64,000 nt of DNA. Origin: Mycolicibacterium austroafricanum. Its GTDB lineage: Bacteria; Actinomycetota; Actinomycetes; Mycobacteriales; Mycobacteriaceae. Below, one piece after another: positions 8,039 through 16,765 of the stretch. Within the stretch, counting starts at the first letter, position 1; each line of letters begins with the position of its first letter. The translations under genes were made by a program, and so were the position numbers. The DNA lies in assembly GCF_000612725.1 (NCBI RefSeq), contig NZ_HG964455.1, positions 1 to 64,000 of the forward strand, given 5' to 3'. Below the pieces are notes generated by a model, which saw only the letters and a list, made by a program, of their open reading frames with translations, ran no database searches and had not been told where the DNA came from.

Positions 8039-8902
8039 TCAGTCGAGCAGCACCGTCGCGAACGACGCGATCTCGGTGAAGCCGATGCGCGCGTAGGTCG
8101 CACGCGCGACGGTGTTGAAGCTGTTGACGTACAGGCTGGCGATGCGGCCGCCTGCGACGATCGCCGCGGCGACGGCGGCGGTGCCCGCGGTCCCGATGCC
8201 CCGGCCGCGCTGGTCCGGATGCACCCACACGCCCTGGATCTGCCCCACCGCGGGTGACTGCGAACCGACCTCGGCCTTGAACACCACCTCGCCGCGGTCG
8301 AACCGCGCCCATGCCCTACCGGCGGCGATCAGCCCGGCGACCCGACGTCGGTAGCCGCGGCCGCCATCACCGATGCGCGGGTCGATGCCGACCTCGCCGA
8401 TGAACATGTCGATCGCGGCGACCAGGTACGCGTCGAGCTCCTCGATACGCACCTGTCGCACTGCCGGATCGATCGCGGACAGCGGCGTGGTGCTGAGCGC
8501 CATCAACGGCTGGTGGGCACGCACGTCGCGGGCCGGTCCCCACACGGGCTCGAGCCGTTGCCACATCGGCAGCACCAACTCGGCGCGGCCGACCAGGGAG
8601 GAGCACCGGCGCGCGCTGCTCATCGCCTTGTCCGCAAACGCGTTCAGGTCACCGGCACCGCCCCGCAGCGGAATGAGATTGGCACCGGCGAAGCACAGGG
8701 ATTCGGTGGCGCGCCTGCGGGTCCAGAGTTCACCGCCGATCGCCGACGGGTCGATGCCGTGCTCGGCCACCCGGGAGGCGACCATGCAGGCGGCCACCGG
8801 GTCGTCGTCGAGGACCTGCCGGACGGCGACCATGTCGCGGATGTCGCGCACCACCGACACCCTGCGCTCATCGACCAGCCGGAAAAGCGGAGGAGCCGAC
8901 AT
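8039..8902 (-). CDS. DUF4081 plus GNAT acetyltransferase (Rv2867c type), 287 aa
   Basis: The first ~110 residues form the DUF4081 segment (RDMVAVRQVLDDDPVAACMVASRVAEHG..), and the last ~130 form a GNAT domain with VWVHPDQRGRGIGTAGTAA, the acetyl-CoA loop. Its position directly upstream of ispG and its length agree with M. tuberculosis Rv2867c. It is probably a cytoplasmic N-acetyltransferase of unknown substrate. It ends 26 bp before the start of the downstream GNAT gene and lies in the same minus-strand series as dxr-rip1-ispG, separated from ispG by 57 bp. Confidence 0.85.
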   Translation of the reverse strand: MSAPPLFRLVDERRVSVVRDIRDMVAVRQVLDDDPVAACMVASRVAEHGIDPSAIGGELWTRRRATESLCFAGANLIPLRGGAGDLNAFADKAMSSARRCSSLVGRAELVLPMWQRLEPVWGPARDVRAHQPLMALSTTPLSAIDPAVRQVRIEELDAYLVAAIDMFIGEVGIDPRIGDGGRGYRRRVAGLIAAGRAWARFDRGEVVFKAEVGSQSPAVGQIQGVWVHPDQRGRGIGTAGTAAVAAAIVAGGRIASLYVNSFNTVARATYARIGFTEIASFATVLLD

Positions 8903-8959
8903 CTGGACTCTTTCTGAAACTGACCCTGACCAGGAGACCCCACCCCCTGGGGCCCTGTC

Positions 8960-10138
8960 TCAGCTTACGGTCACAATAGGCGAACCGGTGGCACCTTCAG
9001 AACCCTGTGCGTCGCCCGGCGCTTCACCCATCTCGCCGGCCAGCCGCAGCGCCTCCTCGATCAGGGTCTCGACGATCTGTGCCTCGGGGACGGTCTTGAT
9101 GACCTCACCCTTGACGAAGATCTGCCCCTTGCCGTTTCCGGAGGCCACCCCGAGGTCGGCCTCGCGGGCCTCACCGGGTCCGTTGACCACGCAGCCCATC
9201 ACCGCGACCCGCAGCGGCACCTCCATGCCTTCCAGCCCGGCGGTCACTTCGTTGGCCAACGTGTAGACGTCGACCTGGGCGCGTCCGCACGACGGGCAGG
9301 ACACGATCTCCAGGCCCCGCGGCCGCAGGTTCAGCGACTCGAGGATCTGGTTGCCCACCTTCACCTCTTCGGCGGGCGGAGCCGACAGCGACACCCGGAT
9401 GGTGTCGCCGATGCCCTTGGACAGCAGCGCACCGAACGCGACAGCCGACTTGATGGTGCCCTGGAAGGCCGGTCCGGCCTCGGTGACGCCGAGGTGCAGC
9501 GGGTAGTCGCACTGCGCGGCGAGCTGTTCGTAGGCGGCGACCATGACGACGGGGTCGTTGTGCTTGACGCTGATCTTGATGTTGCCGAAGCCGTGTTCCT
9601 CGAACAGCGAGGCCTCCCACAGCGCCGACTCGACGAGCGCCTCGGGGGTGGCCTTGCCGTACTTCTCCAGGAACCGCTTGTCGAGGGATCCGGCGTTGAC
9701 CCCGATGCGGATCGGGATGCCCGCGTCGCCTGCGGCCTTGGCGACCTCGGCGACCCGGCCGTCGAACTCCTTGATGTTGCCCGGGTTCACCCGCACCGCG
9801 GCGCATCCGGCGTCGATGGCCGCGAAGATGTATTTGGGCTGGAAGTGGATGTCGGCGATCACCGGAATCTTGGACTTCTTCGCGATGATGGGCAGCGCGT
9901 CGGCGTCCTCCTGCCGCGGGCATGCCACCCGGACGATGTCGCAGCCGGACGCGGTCAGCTCGGCGATCTGCTGCAGCGTCGCGTTGATGTCGTGGGTCTT
10001 GGTGGTGCACATCGACTGCACGGAGATGGGGTGGTCGCTGCCGACCCCGACGTCGCGCACCATGAGCTGACGGGTATTGCGGCGGGGAGCCAGGACGGGC
10101 GCAGGTGGCGCCGGGATCCCCAGGCCGATCGAGGTCAT
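8960..10138 (-). CDS. ispG: 4-hydroxy-3-methylbut-2-en-1-yl diphosphate synthase IspG (GcpE), 392 aa
   Basis: IspG converts 2-C-methylerythritol 2,4-cyclodiphosphate to HMBPP in the non-mevalonate isoprenoid pathway, using a 4Fe-4S cluster. The N-terminal TIM-barrel part shows VGSDHPISVQSMCTTKTHD and DIVRVACPRQEDADAL. The C-terminal cluster domain shows the cysteines of CPSCGRAQ and GCVVNGPGE. The length is normal for actinobacterial IspG. It lies 11 bp downstream of rip1 and in one operon with dxr, which feeds the same pathway, exactly as in M. tuberculosis (Rv2868c-Rv2870c). The start at ATG 10138 follows a short purine-rich spacer. Confidence 0.97.
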   Translation of the reverse strand: MTSIGLGIPAPPAPVLAPRRNTRQLMVRDVGVGSDHPISVQSMCTTKTHDINATLQQIAELTASGCDIVRVACPRQEDADALPIIAKKSKIPVIADIHFQPKYIFAAIDAGCAAVRVNPGNIKEFDGRVAEVAKAAGDAGIPIRIGVNAGSLDKRFLEKYGKATPEALVESALWEASLFEEHGFGNIKISVKHNDPVVMVAAYEQLAAQCDYPLHLGVTEAGPAFQGTIKSAVAFGALLSKGIGDTIRVSLSAPPAEEVKVGNQILESLNLRPRGLEIVSCPSCGRAQVDVYTLANEVTAGLEGMEVPLRVAVMGCVVNGPGEAREADLGVASGNGKGQIFVKGEVIKTVPEAQIVETLIEEALRLAGEMGEAPGDAQGSEGATGSPIVTVS

Positions 10139-10149
10139 GAAGGTATCTC

Positions 10150-11388
10150 CTACTGGAACAACGTGATCGGGTTGATCACGTCGGCTGTCACGGTAAGCAG
10201 CGTGAAGCCCACCATCACGATGATCACCACGTAGGTGACGGGCATCAGCTTGAGGTAGTTGACGGGTCCCGCGGCCACTTTGCCGCGCGCCTCACGGAGC
10301 TTGTTGCGGAGCTTCTCGTACAGCGCGATCGAGATGTGCCCGCCGTCGAGCGGCAGCAGCGGGATCAGGTTGACCGCGCCGAGCACGAAGTTCAATTGCG
10401 CCAGGAAGAACCAGAACGCCACCCAGATCCCGTGTTCGACGGTCTCACCGCCGATCCGGGAGGCGCCGACGACGCTGATCGGCGTCTCGGGGTCGCGTTC
10501 GCCGCCGGTGATCGAATGCACGAGCGCCCCGATCTTGGTCGGGATCTTCACGATGGCCTTGCCGAGTGCGACGGCGAGGTCCTTGGTGAAGACGAACGTG
10601 CCGGGCACCGCGGTGAGGGGGTTGTACTGGGTCGGACCGAACTGGGCGGCCGTCACCCCGATGCTGCCCACGTCGACGGGCACCGCGGGGCCGCCGTTCT
10701 CGCCGGCGACGTAGCGCTGGCTCGGGGTGACGTCGACGGTGGTGGTGAACTCGCGGGGCTCACCGTTCTCGTCGCGTTGCACGGTCAGTGTGGTCGGCCC
10801 GTTCTGCCGGCGCACGGCCTCGACGAGGGCGTCGAACGTCGGAACCTCGGTGTCGCCGACCTTGACGATGACGTCGCCGGCCTGGATGCCTGCCGCGGCC
10901 GCCGGGCTGTTCGCGACGCAGTCCCCCAATTCACCTTGGGAGACTTCGGATTTGATGCACGAGGTCTCGCCGACCACCGCGGTGGTGGGCGCGGTGATGT
11001 TCGGCAGACCCCAGATGAGCGCGATCGCGTAGATCAGCACCAGGCCGATGACGAAGTTCATCGCGGGCCCGGCGAACAGGACGGCGACGCGTTTCCACGT
11101 CTTCTGCTTGTACATCGCGTAGGGCCGGTCCTCGGGGTCGAGTTCCTCGACCGCCGTCATACCGGCGATGTCACAGAACCCGCCCAGCGGTATCGCCTTG
11201 ACCCCGTACTCGGTCTGGCCCAGCTTGTTGGGACGCCACGTCGACCACAGGGTCGGGCCGAACCCGACGAAGTACCGACGCACCTTCATGCCGGTGGCGC
11301 GCGCCACCCACATGTGCCCGCACTCGTGCAGCGCGACGGACACCAGGATTGCGAGCGCAAACAGCGTCACGCCGAGCACGTACATCAT
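10150..11388 (-). CDS. rip1: site-2 membrane metalloprotease Rip1 (RseP family), 412 aa
   Basis: An intramembrane zinc protease that in M. tuberculosis (Rv2869c) cleaves several anti-sigma factors after site-1 cleavage. Visible features: HECGH at about residues 21-25 inside the first membrane helix, a PDZ domain in the middle (AAAAGIQAGDVIVKVGDTEVPTF..), the LDGGHI zinc-ligand motif near the C-terminus, and a final membrane helix (YVVIIVMVGFTLLTVTADV). It lies between dxr and ispG with gaps of 25 and 11 bp, so it is co-transcribed with isoprenoid genes. Two ATG codons in tandem (11388, 11385) could serve as start. Confidence 0.96.
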   Translation of the reverse strand: MMYVLGVTLFALAILVSVALHECGHMWVARATGMKVRRYFVGFGPTLWSTWRPNKLGQTEYGVKAIPLGGFCDIAGMTAVEELDPEDRPYAMYKQKTWKRVAVLFAGPAMNFVIGLVLIYAIALIWGLPNITAPTTAVVGETSCIKSEVSQGELGDCVANSPAAAAGIQAGDVIVKVGDTEVPTFDALVEAVRRQNGPTTLTVQRDENGEPREFTTTVDVTPSQRYVAGENGGPAVPVDVGSIGVTAAQFGPTQYNPLTAVPGTFVFTKDLAVALGKAIVKIPTKIGALVHSITGGERDPETPISVVGASRIGGETVEHGIWVAFWFFLAQLNFVLGAVNLIPLLPLDGGHISIALYEKLRNKLREARGKVAAGPVNYLKLMPVTYVVIIVMVGFTLLTVTADVINPITLFQ

Positions 11389-11413
11389 CCGGCGGCCAGT
11401 CCTTTACTGTCGG

Positions 11414-12586
11414 TCATCGTCTGCTACCTGCAGGTTCCTGCTCGACGGCGCGACGGGCCCTGTCACGGGCCCAGTCCTGCGCGTCGAGTACGTCATCCAC
11501 GGTAGCTGGTTCGGCCGCCCACTGGTCGGCAGCGCGCAGCACACGGGCGACGGTGCGCACGATCGCCGGGAACCGGATCCGGCCGTTGAGGAAGGCCTCC
11601 GCTGCTTCCTCGTTGGCGGCGTTGTAGACCGCGGTCAGGCAGCCGCCGCCGCGGCCGGCCTCGCGGGCCAGGGCCACGGCGGGGAAGACCTCGTCGTCCA
11701 GTGGCTCGAACTCCCACCGTGAGGCCGTGGTGAAGTCGCAGGCCGGCGCGGCTCCGGGAACCCGGGACGGCCAGCCGAGCGCCAGCGCGATCGGCAGCTT
11801 CATGTCCGGCGGGCTGGCCTGCGCAAGCGTGGAGCCGTCGGTGAACGTCACCATCGAGTGCACGATCGACTGCGGGTGCACCACCACGTCGATGCGGTCG
11901 TAATCGACCCCGAACAGCAGATGCGTCTCGATCAGCTCCAGCCCCTTGTTCACCAGCGAAGCCGAGTTCAGCGTGTTCATCGGTCCCATCGACCAGGTGG
12001 GGTGCGCGGCCGCCTGCTCAGGGGTGACGTCCTCGAGGCGGTCGGCGGTCCAGCCACGGAACGGGCCGCCCGATGCGGTGAGAACCAGTTTGGCGACCTC
12101 GTCGCCGGTGCCGCCGCGCAGGCACTGCGCCAGCGCGGAGTGTTCGGAGTCCACCGGCACGATCTGGCCGGGCGCGGCCGCCTTCTGCACCAACGGGCCA
12201 CCGGCGACCAGCGACTCCTTGTTGGCCAGCGCCAAGCGCGCGCCGGTGGCCAGCGCCGCCAGGGTCGGTTTGAGACCCAGCGCACCGACCAGCGCGTTGA
12301 GCACGACGTCCGCCTCGGTGTTCTCGACGAGCCGGGTGGCCGCGTCCGGCCCCGAGTAGGTGACGCCGCCGACCGCCGTCGCGGCGGCCTCGTCGGCGAC
12401 CGCGATGTTCGTCACGCCGGTCTCGGCGCGCTGCCTGGCCAGCAGGTCGGTGTTGCCGCCGCCTGCAGCCAGCCCGACGACCTGGAAGCGGTCGGGGTTG
12501 GCGGCGATCACGTCGAGCGCCTGGGTCCCGATGGACCCCGTGCTGCCGAGGATGACCACACGCAGCGGTGCGCCTGTTTCGCTCAC
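11414..12586 (-). CDS. dxr: 1-deoxy-D-xylulose 5-phosphate reductoisomerase, 390 aa
   Basis: Dxr makes 2-C-methyl-D-erythritol 4-phosphate, the committed step of the non-mevalonate pathway, with NADPH and a divalent metal. The NADPH loop LGSTGSIGTQALDVI sits near the N-terminus. The substrate and metal segments include PVDSEHSALAQCL, LTASGGPFRGW and NAANEEA. Its length matches mycobacterial Dxr (Rv2870c). It is the first gene of the dxr-rip1-ispG operon. The promoter region is shared with the divergent fasciclin genes (gap 12587-12744). Confidence 0.97.
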   Translation of the reverse strand: MSETGAPLRVVILGSTGSIGTQALDVIAANPDRFQVVGLAAGGGNTDLLARQRAETGVTNIAVADEAAATAVGGVTYSGPDAATRLVENTEADVVLNALVGALGLKPTLAALATGARLALANKESLVAGGPLVQKAAAPGQIVPVDSEHSALAQCLRGGTGDEVAKLVLTASGGPFRGWTADRLEDVTPEQAAAHPTWSMGPMNTLNSASLVNKGLELIETHLLFGVDYDRIDVVVHPQSIVHSMVTFTDGSTLAQASPPDMKLPIALALGWPSRVPGAAPACDFTTASRWEFEPLDDEVFPAVALAREAGRGGGCLTAVYNAANEEAAEAFLNGRIRFPAIVRTVARVLRAADQWAAEPATVDDVLDAQDWARDRARRAVEQEPAGSRR

Positions 12587-12656
12587 CGACCCATTGTGCC
12601 GGTCACCCGTCGTCGATCTCCAAGTGTGACGCGAATGTGACGTCGGCCGCCCAGAC

Positions 12657-12683
12657 CCATCCGCCGGCGGCGCAGCTCGGAAT
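12657..12683 (+). promoter_or_regulatory. candidate SigK-type promoter of the fasciclin genes
   Basis: CCATCC at 12657-12662, a 15-nt spacer and CGGAAT at 12678-12683 resemble the -35 CCATCC / -10 CCGAAT pattern known for the SigK regulon, which includes mpt83 and mpt70 in M. tuberculosis. The spacer is a little short and the -10 has one mismatch. The predicted start site lies about 55 nt before the mpt83-like ATG. The assignment is inferred from the motif plus the gene context. Confidence 0.4.
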
Positions 12684-12744
12684 CACCGGTGTGCCAACTC
12701 AGTGCGGGCAACGGAGCCCCGCGCTAGACGGAAGGGATCAGGAA

Positions 12745-13428
12745 ATGATGACAACTCGCCGGAAGACAGCCGCGGTAGCGGGAATCGCTGCGGTCGCCAT
12801 CTTCGGTGCCGCCTGCTCGAGCGAGGGGGCCGACAGCACCGCCTCCTCGGCCACCACCACGTCCGAGTCGGCCATGGAGTCCGCGACCACCGCGATGACG
12901 ACGTCCTCGGCGGCGCCGTCGGCAGACCCCGCCGCCAACCTCATCGGCTCGGGCTGCGCCGCCTACGCCGAACAGGTCCCGGACGGGCCCGGTTCGGTGG
13001 CCGGGATGGCCGCCGATCCGGTGACGGTGGCCGCGTCGAACAACCCGATGCTCAAGACGCTGACCCAGGCGCTGTCGGGCCAGCTGAACCCCGGTGTGAA
13101 TCTCGTAGACACGCTCAACGGGGGCGAGTTCACCGTCTTCGCGCCGACCGACGACGCATTCGCCAAGATCGACCCGGCCACCATCGAGACGCTCAAGACC
13201 GACTCCGATCTGCTGACCAGCATCCTCACCTATCACGTCGTTCCCGGTCAGGCCGCGCCCGACCAGGTCGCCGGTGAACACGCCACGGTGCAGGGCGCGA
13301 CCGTCACCGTCACCGGCGCGGGCAACGACCTCAAGGTCAACGAGGCCGGGCTGGTGTGCGGTGGCGTGAAGACCGCGAACGCCACCGTCTACATGATCGA
13401 CACCGTCCTGATGCCTCCGGCCAATTGA
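12745..13428 (+). CDS. mpt83: MPT83-like fasciclin-domain lipoprotein, 227 aa
   Basis: ATG 12745 follows a GAAGGG ribosome binding site at 8 nt and gives a lipoprotein signal peptide with the lipobox GAAC at about residues 21-24. A Ser/Thr/Ala-rich linker follows (about 25-65), then one FAS1 domain (about 75-225) with FTVFAPTDDAFAKI and LTYHVVPGQ, the two conserved FAS1 boxes. It should be anchored at the outer membrane face, like MPT83 of M. tuberculosis. The FAS1 part is nearly identical to that of the next gene, so the two arose by tandem duplication. Unlike in M. tuberculosis, no dipZ gene separates them. Confidence 0.88.
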   Translation: MMTTRRKTAAVAGIAAVAIFGAACSSEGADSTASSATTTSESAMESATTAMTTSSAAPSADPAANLIGSGCAAYAEQVPDGPGSVAGMAADPVTVAASNNPMLKTLTQALSGQLNPGVNLVDTLNGGEFTVFAPTDDAFAKIDPATIETLKTDSDLLTSILTYHVVPGQAAPDQVAGEHATVQGATVTVTGAGNDLKVNEAGLVCGGVKTANATVYMIDTVLMPPAN

Positions 13429-13454
13429 TCACTCCCCGAAAGGAATTCACGAAC

Positions 13455-14039
13455 ATGACCGTCACCATGAAATCTCTCGTCGGCGCCGGCTTCGCGGTGA
13501 CTGCCGCCGTCGGCCTGTCGTTCGGCACCGCTGGGACTGCCTGGGCCGGGCCCGTCGGACCGGGATGCGCGGCCTACGTGCAGCAGGTCCCCGAGGGGCC
13601 GGGCTCGGTCCAGGGCATGGCGGCCTCGCCGGTGGCGACCGCGGCGGCCGACAATCCGTTGCTGACCACGCTCACCAAGGCCGTCTCCGGCCAACTCAAC
13701 CCGCACGTGAACCTCGTCGACACGCTCAACGGCGGCGAGTTCACCGTCTTCGCGCCGACCGACGCGGCGTTCGCCAAGATCGACCCGGCGACGATCGAGA
13801 CGCTCAAGACCGACTCCGATCTGCTGACGAACATCCTCACCTATCACGTGGTTCCGGGTCAGGCCGCGCCCGAGCAGGTGGTGGGTGAGCACGTCACGGT
13901 GCAGGGCGGCACCGTCAACGTCACCGGCGCAGGCAACGACCTGAAGGTCAATGACGCGTCAGTGGTGTGTGGTGGCGTGCAGACGGCCAACGCGACGGTC
14001 TATCTGATCGACACGGTGTTGATGCCTCCGGCCGCGTAA
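13455..14039 (+). CDS. mpt70: MPT70-like secreted fasciclin-domain protein, 194 aa
   Basis: A Sec signal peptide ends in AWA (about residues 28-30), with no lipobox, so the protein should be released or cell-wall associated. One FAS1 domain follows with FTVFAPTDAAFAKI and LTYHVVPGQ. ATG 13455 follows a GGAA ribosome binding site, 26 bp after the stop of the MPT83-like gene, so both are probably on one transcript. The pair matches the MPT83/MPT70 lipoprotein-secreted antigen arrangement, which is known to be SigK controlled in the M. tuberculosis complex. A strong terminator hairpin follows at 14057-14097. Confidence 0.88.
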   Translation: MTVTMKSLVGAGFAVTAAVGLSFGTAGTAWAGPVGPGCAAYVQQVPEGPGSVQGMAASPVATAAADNPLLTTLTKAVSGQLNPHVNLVDTLNGGEFTVFAPTDAAFAKIDPATIETLKTDSDLLTNILTYHVVPGQAAPEQVVGEHVTVQGGTVNVTGAGNDLKVNDASVVCGGVQTANATVYLIDTVLMPPAA

Positions 14040-14056
14040 GCGCAGCCGCACGAACA

Positions 14057-14097
14057 GAGGATCCCCCGCACCCCGGCGACCTGTGCGGGGGATCCTC
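14057..14097 (+). terminator. intrinsic terminator after the fasciclin genes
   Basis: GAGGATCCCCCGCAC (14057-14071) pairs perfectly over 15 bp with 14083-14097 around an 11-nt loop. A short T-rich stretch (ACCTTTTCG) follows about 10 nt later. Strong stem, weak U-tract, as is common in mycobacteria. Confidence 0.75.
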
Positions 14098-14170
14098 GCG
14101 CCTGCTGACCTTTTCGTCACTTTCACCGACACCGGTTTCTCCTCACAGAATGCGGGGCAGCATCAGGGAC

Positions 14171-15508
14171 ATGCCCGCTGTGTTGTGGTTTCGCCGCGAT
14201 CTGCGGCTCGCCGACCTGCCTGCCCTGCTGGCCGCCTCCGAAGGCGACGGCGAGGTCTTGGCCTGCTATGTGCTCGACCCCCGGTTGAAGTCCTCGTCGG
14301 GGCCGCGGCGGTTGCAGTACCTCTACGACGCGCTCCGCGACCTCCGCGACAACCTCGACGGCCGACTACTGGTCACCCACGGCCACCCGGTGCAGCGGAT
14401 CCCGTTGCTGGCCAAGGCCGTCGGAGCCACCTCGGTGCACGTGTCCGAGGACTTCACGCCGTTCGGCCGCCGTCGCGACGACCAGGTGCGCGACGCACTC
14501 GGCGACGTCGAGCTGGTCGCGACCGGCTCGCCGTACCTGGTCTCCCCCGGCCGGGTGACCAAGGCCGACGGCACCCCCTACAAGGTGTTCACGCCGTTCT
14601 TCGCTGCCTGGCGTACGCACGGTTGGCGCCCTCCGGCCGGATCGGGGCCGGCCTCGGCGCGCTGGATCGACCCCGACGACGTGACAGGCGGCCCCGCCGC
14701 CGCGGACATCCCCGACACCGGCCTGCAGCTCGAGCTGCCCGCCGGAGAGACGGCGGCACTGCGGGCCTGGACGCGGTTCACCCGCGACGGGCTGGCCGAC
14801 TACGACGAGGACCGCAACCGCCCGGACCTGGCGGCGACCAGCCGGATGTCGGCGCATCTGAAGTTCGGCGCCATCCATCCGCGCACCATGGCCGCGGACC
14901 TGGGGCGCGGCGAGGGCGCCCAGGCCTATCTGCGGGAGCTGGCCTTCCGGGATTTCTACGCCTCGGTGCTGGCTGGGTGGCCCGACAGTGCGTGGTGGAA
15001 CTGGAACACGGCCTTCGACGCGATCGAGGTCGACGACGACGGTGACGCTCAGAAGTACTTCGCGGCGTGGAAGCAGGGCAGGACCGGCTTCCCGATCGTC
15101 GACGCCGGGATGCGGCAGCTGGCCGAGACCGGCTTCATGCACAACCGGGTGCGGATGATCACGGCGTCGTTCCTGGTCAAGGATCTGCACCTGCCGTGGC
15201 AGTGGGGCGCGCGCTGGTTCCTCGAGCAGCTCGTCGACGGCGACATCGCCAACAACCAGCACGGGTGGCAGTGGGCGGCGGGCTGCGGCACCGACGCCGC
15301 CCCGTACTTCCGGGTGTTCAACCCGAGCACCCAGGGCAAGAAGTTCGATCCGTCGGGTGACTACGTGCGGCGCTGGGTGCCGGAACTGGCCGACGTCGAC
15401 GACGTGCACAAGCTCGACGGGGACCGTCCCGACGGATACCCCGAGCCCATCGTCGACCACGGGCAGGAGCGGGCCGAGGCGTTGCGCCGGTACCGCGCGA
15501 TCGGCTGA
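14171..15508 (+). CDS. phr: deoxyribodipyrimidine photolyase (class I), 445 aa
   Basis: Repairs UV-induced cyclobutane pyrimidine dimers using FADH- and blue light. The N-terminal antenna domain opens with PAVLWFRRDLRLADLPAL. The C-terminal FAD-binding domain has RELAFRDFYASVL, RTGFPIVDAGMRQL, GFMHNRVRMITASFL and QQW-type NNQHGWQWAAGCGTDAAPYF, all typical of CPD photolyases. The length is normal. A CAGAAT box lies upstream, and an in-frame ATG at 14150 is an alternative start. Photolyase is absent from the equivalent M. tuberculosis locus and fits a sun-exposed environmental mycobacterium. It ends 16 bp before the convergent SDR gene. Confidence 0.93.
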   Translation: MPAVLWFRRDLRLADLPALLAASEGDGEVLACYVLDPRLKSSSGPRRLQYLYDALRDLRDNLDGRLLVTHGHPVQRIPLLAKAVGATSVHVSEDFTPFGRRRDDQVRDALGDVELVATGSPYLVSPGRVTKADGTPYKVFTPFFAAWRTHGWRPPAGSGPASARWIDPDDVTGGPAAADIPDTGLQLELPAGETAALRAWTRFTRDGLADYDEDRNRPDLAATSRMSAHLKFGAIHPRTMAADLGRGEGAQAYLRELAFRDFYASVLAGWPDSAWWNWNTAFDAIEVDDDGDAQKYFAAWKQGRTGFPIVDAGMRQLAETGFMHNRVRMITASFLVKDLHLPWQWGARWFLEQLVDGDIANNQHGWQWAAGCGTDAAPYFRVFNPSTQGKKFDPSGDYVRRWVPELADVDDVHKLDGDRPDGYPEPIVDHGQERAEALRRYRAIG

Positions 15509-15540
15509 CTACTTCAGCGTCTGGCTACTTCAGCGTCTGG
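15509..15540. repeat. 16-bp tandem duplication over the SDR stop codon
   Basis: CTACTTCAGCGTCTGG occurs twice in direct tandem (15509-15524 and 15525-15540). The right copy contains the last codons and TAG stop of the minus-strand SDR gene. The left copy is a spare of the same 3' end between the convergent photolyase and SDR genes. It looks like a replication-slippage event. Confidence 0.9.
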
Positions 15541-16361
15541 CCGGCGTCAAGCGGCAGCGTCGCCCCGGTCAGGTAGCGGCCCGAGGGCCCGCACAGATAC
15601 ACCATCGCGTCGCTGACGGCCTCGGGCTCCATCATCGGCAACCGCAGCAGCGGCTGTTGCGCGGCGCTGAACGACGGGTGCTCGCCGGACCAGTCGGCCA
15701 TCGCCTGGTTGAGCACCATCGGGGTGGCCACACCGCCGGGATGCACGGAGTTGACCCGGATGTTCTTCTCGGCCAGCGAGCGGGCGAAGTGCCGCATCAC
15801 CCCGATGACGCCGTGCTTGGCCGCGGTGTAGCCGGCCGCGCCGTGGCTCATCGTGCCGAACTCCGTACTGACCGACGTGAATCCCGCGGCGGAGCTGGTG
15901 ATGACGATCGCGCCGCCGTCGGGGTTGCGCAGCAGCGCGGGCAGGGCGGCCTCGATGGTGAAGTACACGCCGTTGAGCATCACCGCGATCGCGTCGGTGA
16001 AGGCGGTGATGTCGAGCCCCTGCGGTCCGGCCGCAGGCAGGATGCCTGCGTTGGCCAGGACGAAGTCGAGGCGGCCGAACTCCGCGACACCCCGGGCCAC
16101 CACCTCGGCCAGCCGGTCCCGGTCACGGACGTCTCCGCGCTCGGCCACGATGCGCCGGCCCGTCTTCTCGACCAGCCGCACGGTCTCGTCGAGGTCTTCG
16201 GGAGTGGCCATCGGGTACGCGACGCTGTCGATCTGGGCGCACAGGTCGAACGCGATGACGTCGGCGCCCTCCTCGGCGAACCGGACGGCGTGTGCGCGGC
16301 CCTGGCCGCGGGCGGCGCCGGTCACGAAAACGACCTTGTCCTGCAGGACCTGAGATGCCAT
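15525..16361 (-). CDS. mycofactocin-coupled SDR-family oxidoreductase, 278 aa
   Basis: Short-chain dehydrogenase with the cofactor loop TGAARGQGRAHAVRFAEEG, NAG (LANAGIL), a catalytic Ser (SSAAGF) and YTAAK as the YxxxK. The insertion between beta2 and helix C, FDLCAQIDSVAYPMATPEDL, is characteristic of the family whose NAD(H) is held tightly and reoxidised through mycofactocin. Substrates in that family are typically alcohols or carbonyl lipids. Start chosen at ATG 16361; TAGGCT lies 8 nt upstream on the minus strand. No mycofactocin biosynthesis genes are in the window. Confidence 0.85.
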   Translation of the reverse strand: MASQVLQDKVVFVTGAARGQGRAHAVRFAEEGADVIAFDLCAQIDSVAYPMATPEDLDETVRLVEKTGRRIVAERGDVRDRDRLAEVVARGVAEFGRLDFVLANAGILPAAGPQGLDITAFTDAIAVMLNGVYFTIEAALPALLRNPDGGAIVITSSAAGFTSVSTEFGTMSHGAAGYTAAKHGVIGVMRHFARSLAEKNIRVNSVHPGGVATPMVLNQAMADWSGEHPSFSAAQQPLLRLPMMEPEAVSDAMVYLCGPSGRYLTGATLPLDAGQTLK

Positions 16362-16474
16362 GACGGGCCAGCCTACTGGGCTCACCCAGGTCTACGGCGG
16401 CGCGTAGTAGCCCTGTGTCAGAATGACCCCGGGATATCACCGCAGGATCTGTCTGCCGACCGTGAGGAGCAGCC

Positions 16475-16729
16475 GTGGCAAGCACCGAGGTGGAACGACA
16501 CACTGGTGTCGACGTCGAGGACGTGCCGTCCGCGGAGTGGGGCTGGTCGACGGAGAACTACCGCTTCTACCAGATCGGTGGCCTGCTGGCGGCGGGCTTC
16601 CTGCTGCTCATGACCCACGGCAATCACACCGGTCACGTCGAGGACTGGTTCATGATCGGCTTCGCGGCCGTATTGGTCGGCTTCGTGGCGCGCAGCTTCT
16701 ACGTCCGCCGCAACCGCGACACCCGGTAA
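16475..16729 (+). CDS. DUF2631 small membrane protein (Rv2876 type), 84 aa
   Basis: A small protein with two hydrophobic helices (about residues 34-46 and 59-73: GGLLAAGFLLLMTHG and FMIGFAAVLVGFVARS) joined by a His/Asn-rich turn, with a basic C-terminus. This matches the DUF2631 family, represented in M. tuberculosis by Rv2876 just after mpt70, so synteny supports the call. GTG 16475 follows GAGGAG at a good distance. The gene marks the last conserved locus before the large accessory insert. Function unknown. Confidence 0.8.
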   Translation: MASTEVERHTGVDVEDVPSAEWGWSTENYRFYQIGGLLAAGFLLLMTHGNHTGHVEDWFMIGFAAVLVGFVARSFYVRRNRDTR

Positions 16730-16731
16730 GC

Positions 16732-16765
16732 GATTTCGGCGTGACGGGTAGCGGCTACCGAAATC
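16732..16765. terminator. bidirectional hairpin between convergent genes
   Basis: GATTTCGG (16732-16739) pairs with CCGAAATC (16758-16765), and an inner GGTAG-CGG-CTACC stem can extend it. The element starts 2 bp after the plus-strand stop and covers the minus-strand stop codon at 16764-16766, so it can serve both genes. The ATTTCGGCG core is shared with the hairpin at 7214-7306. Confidence 0.65.
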
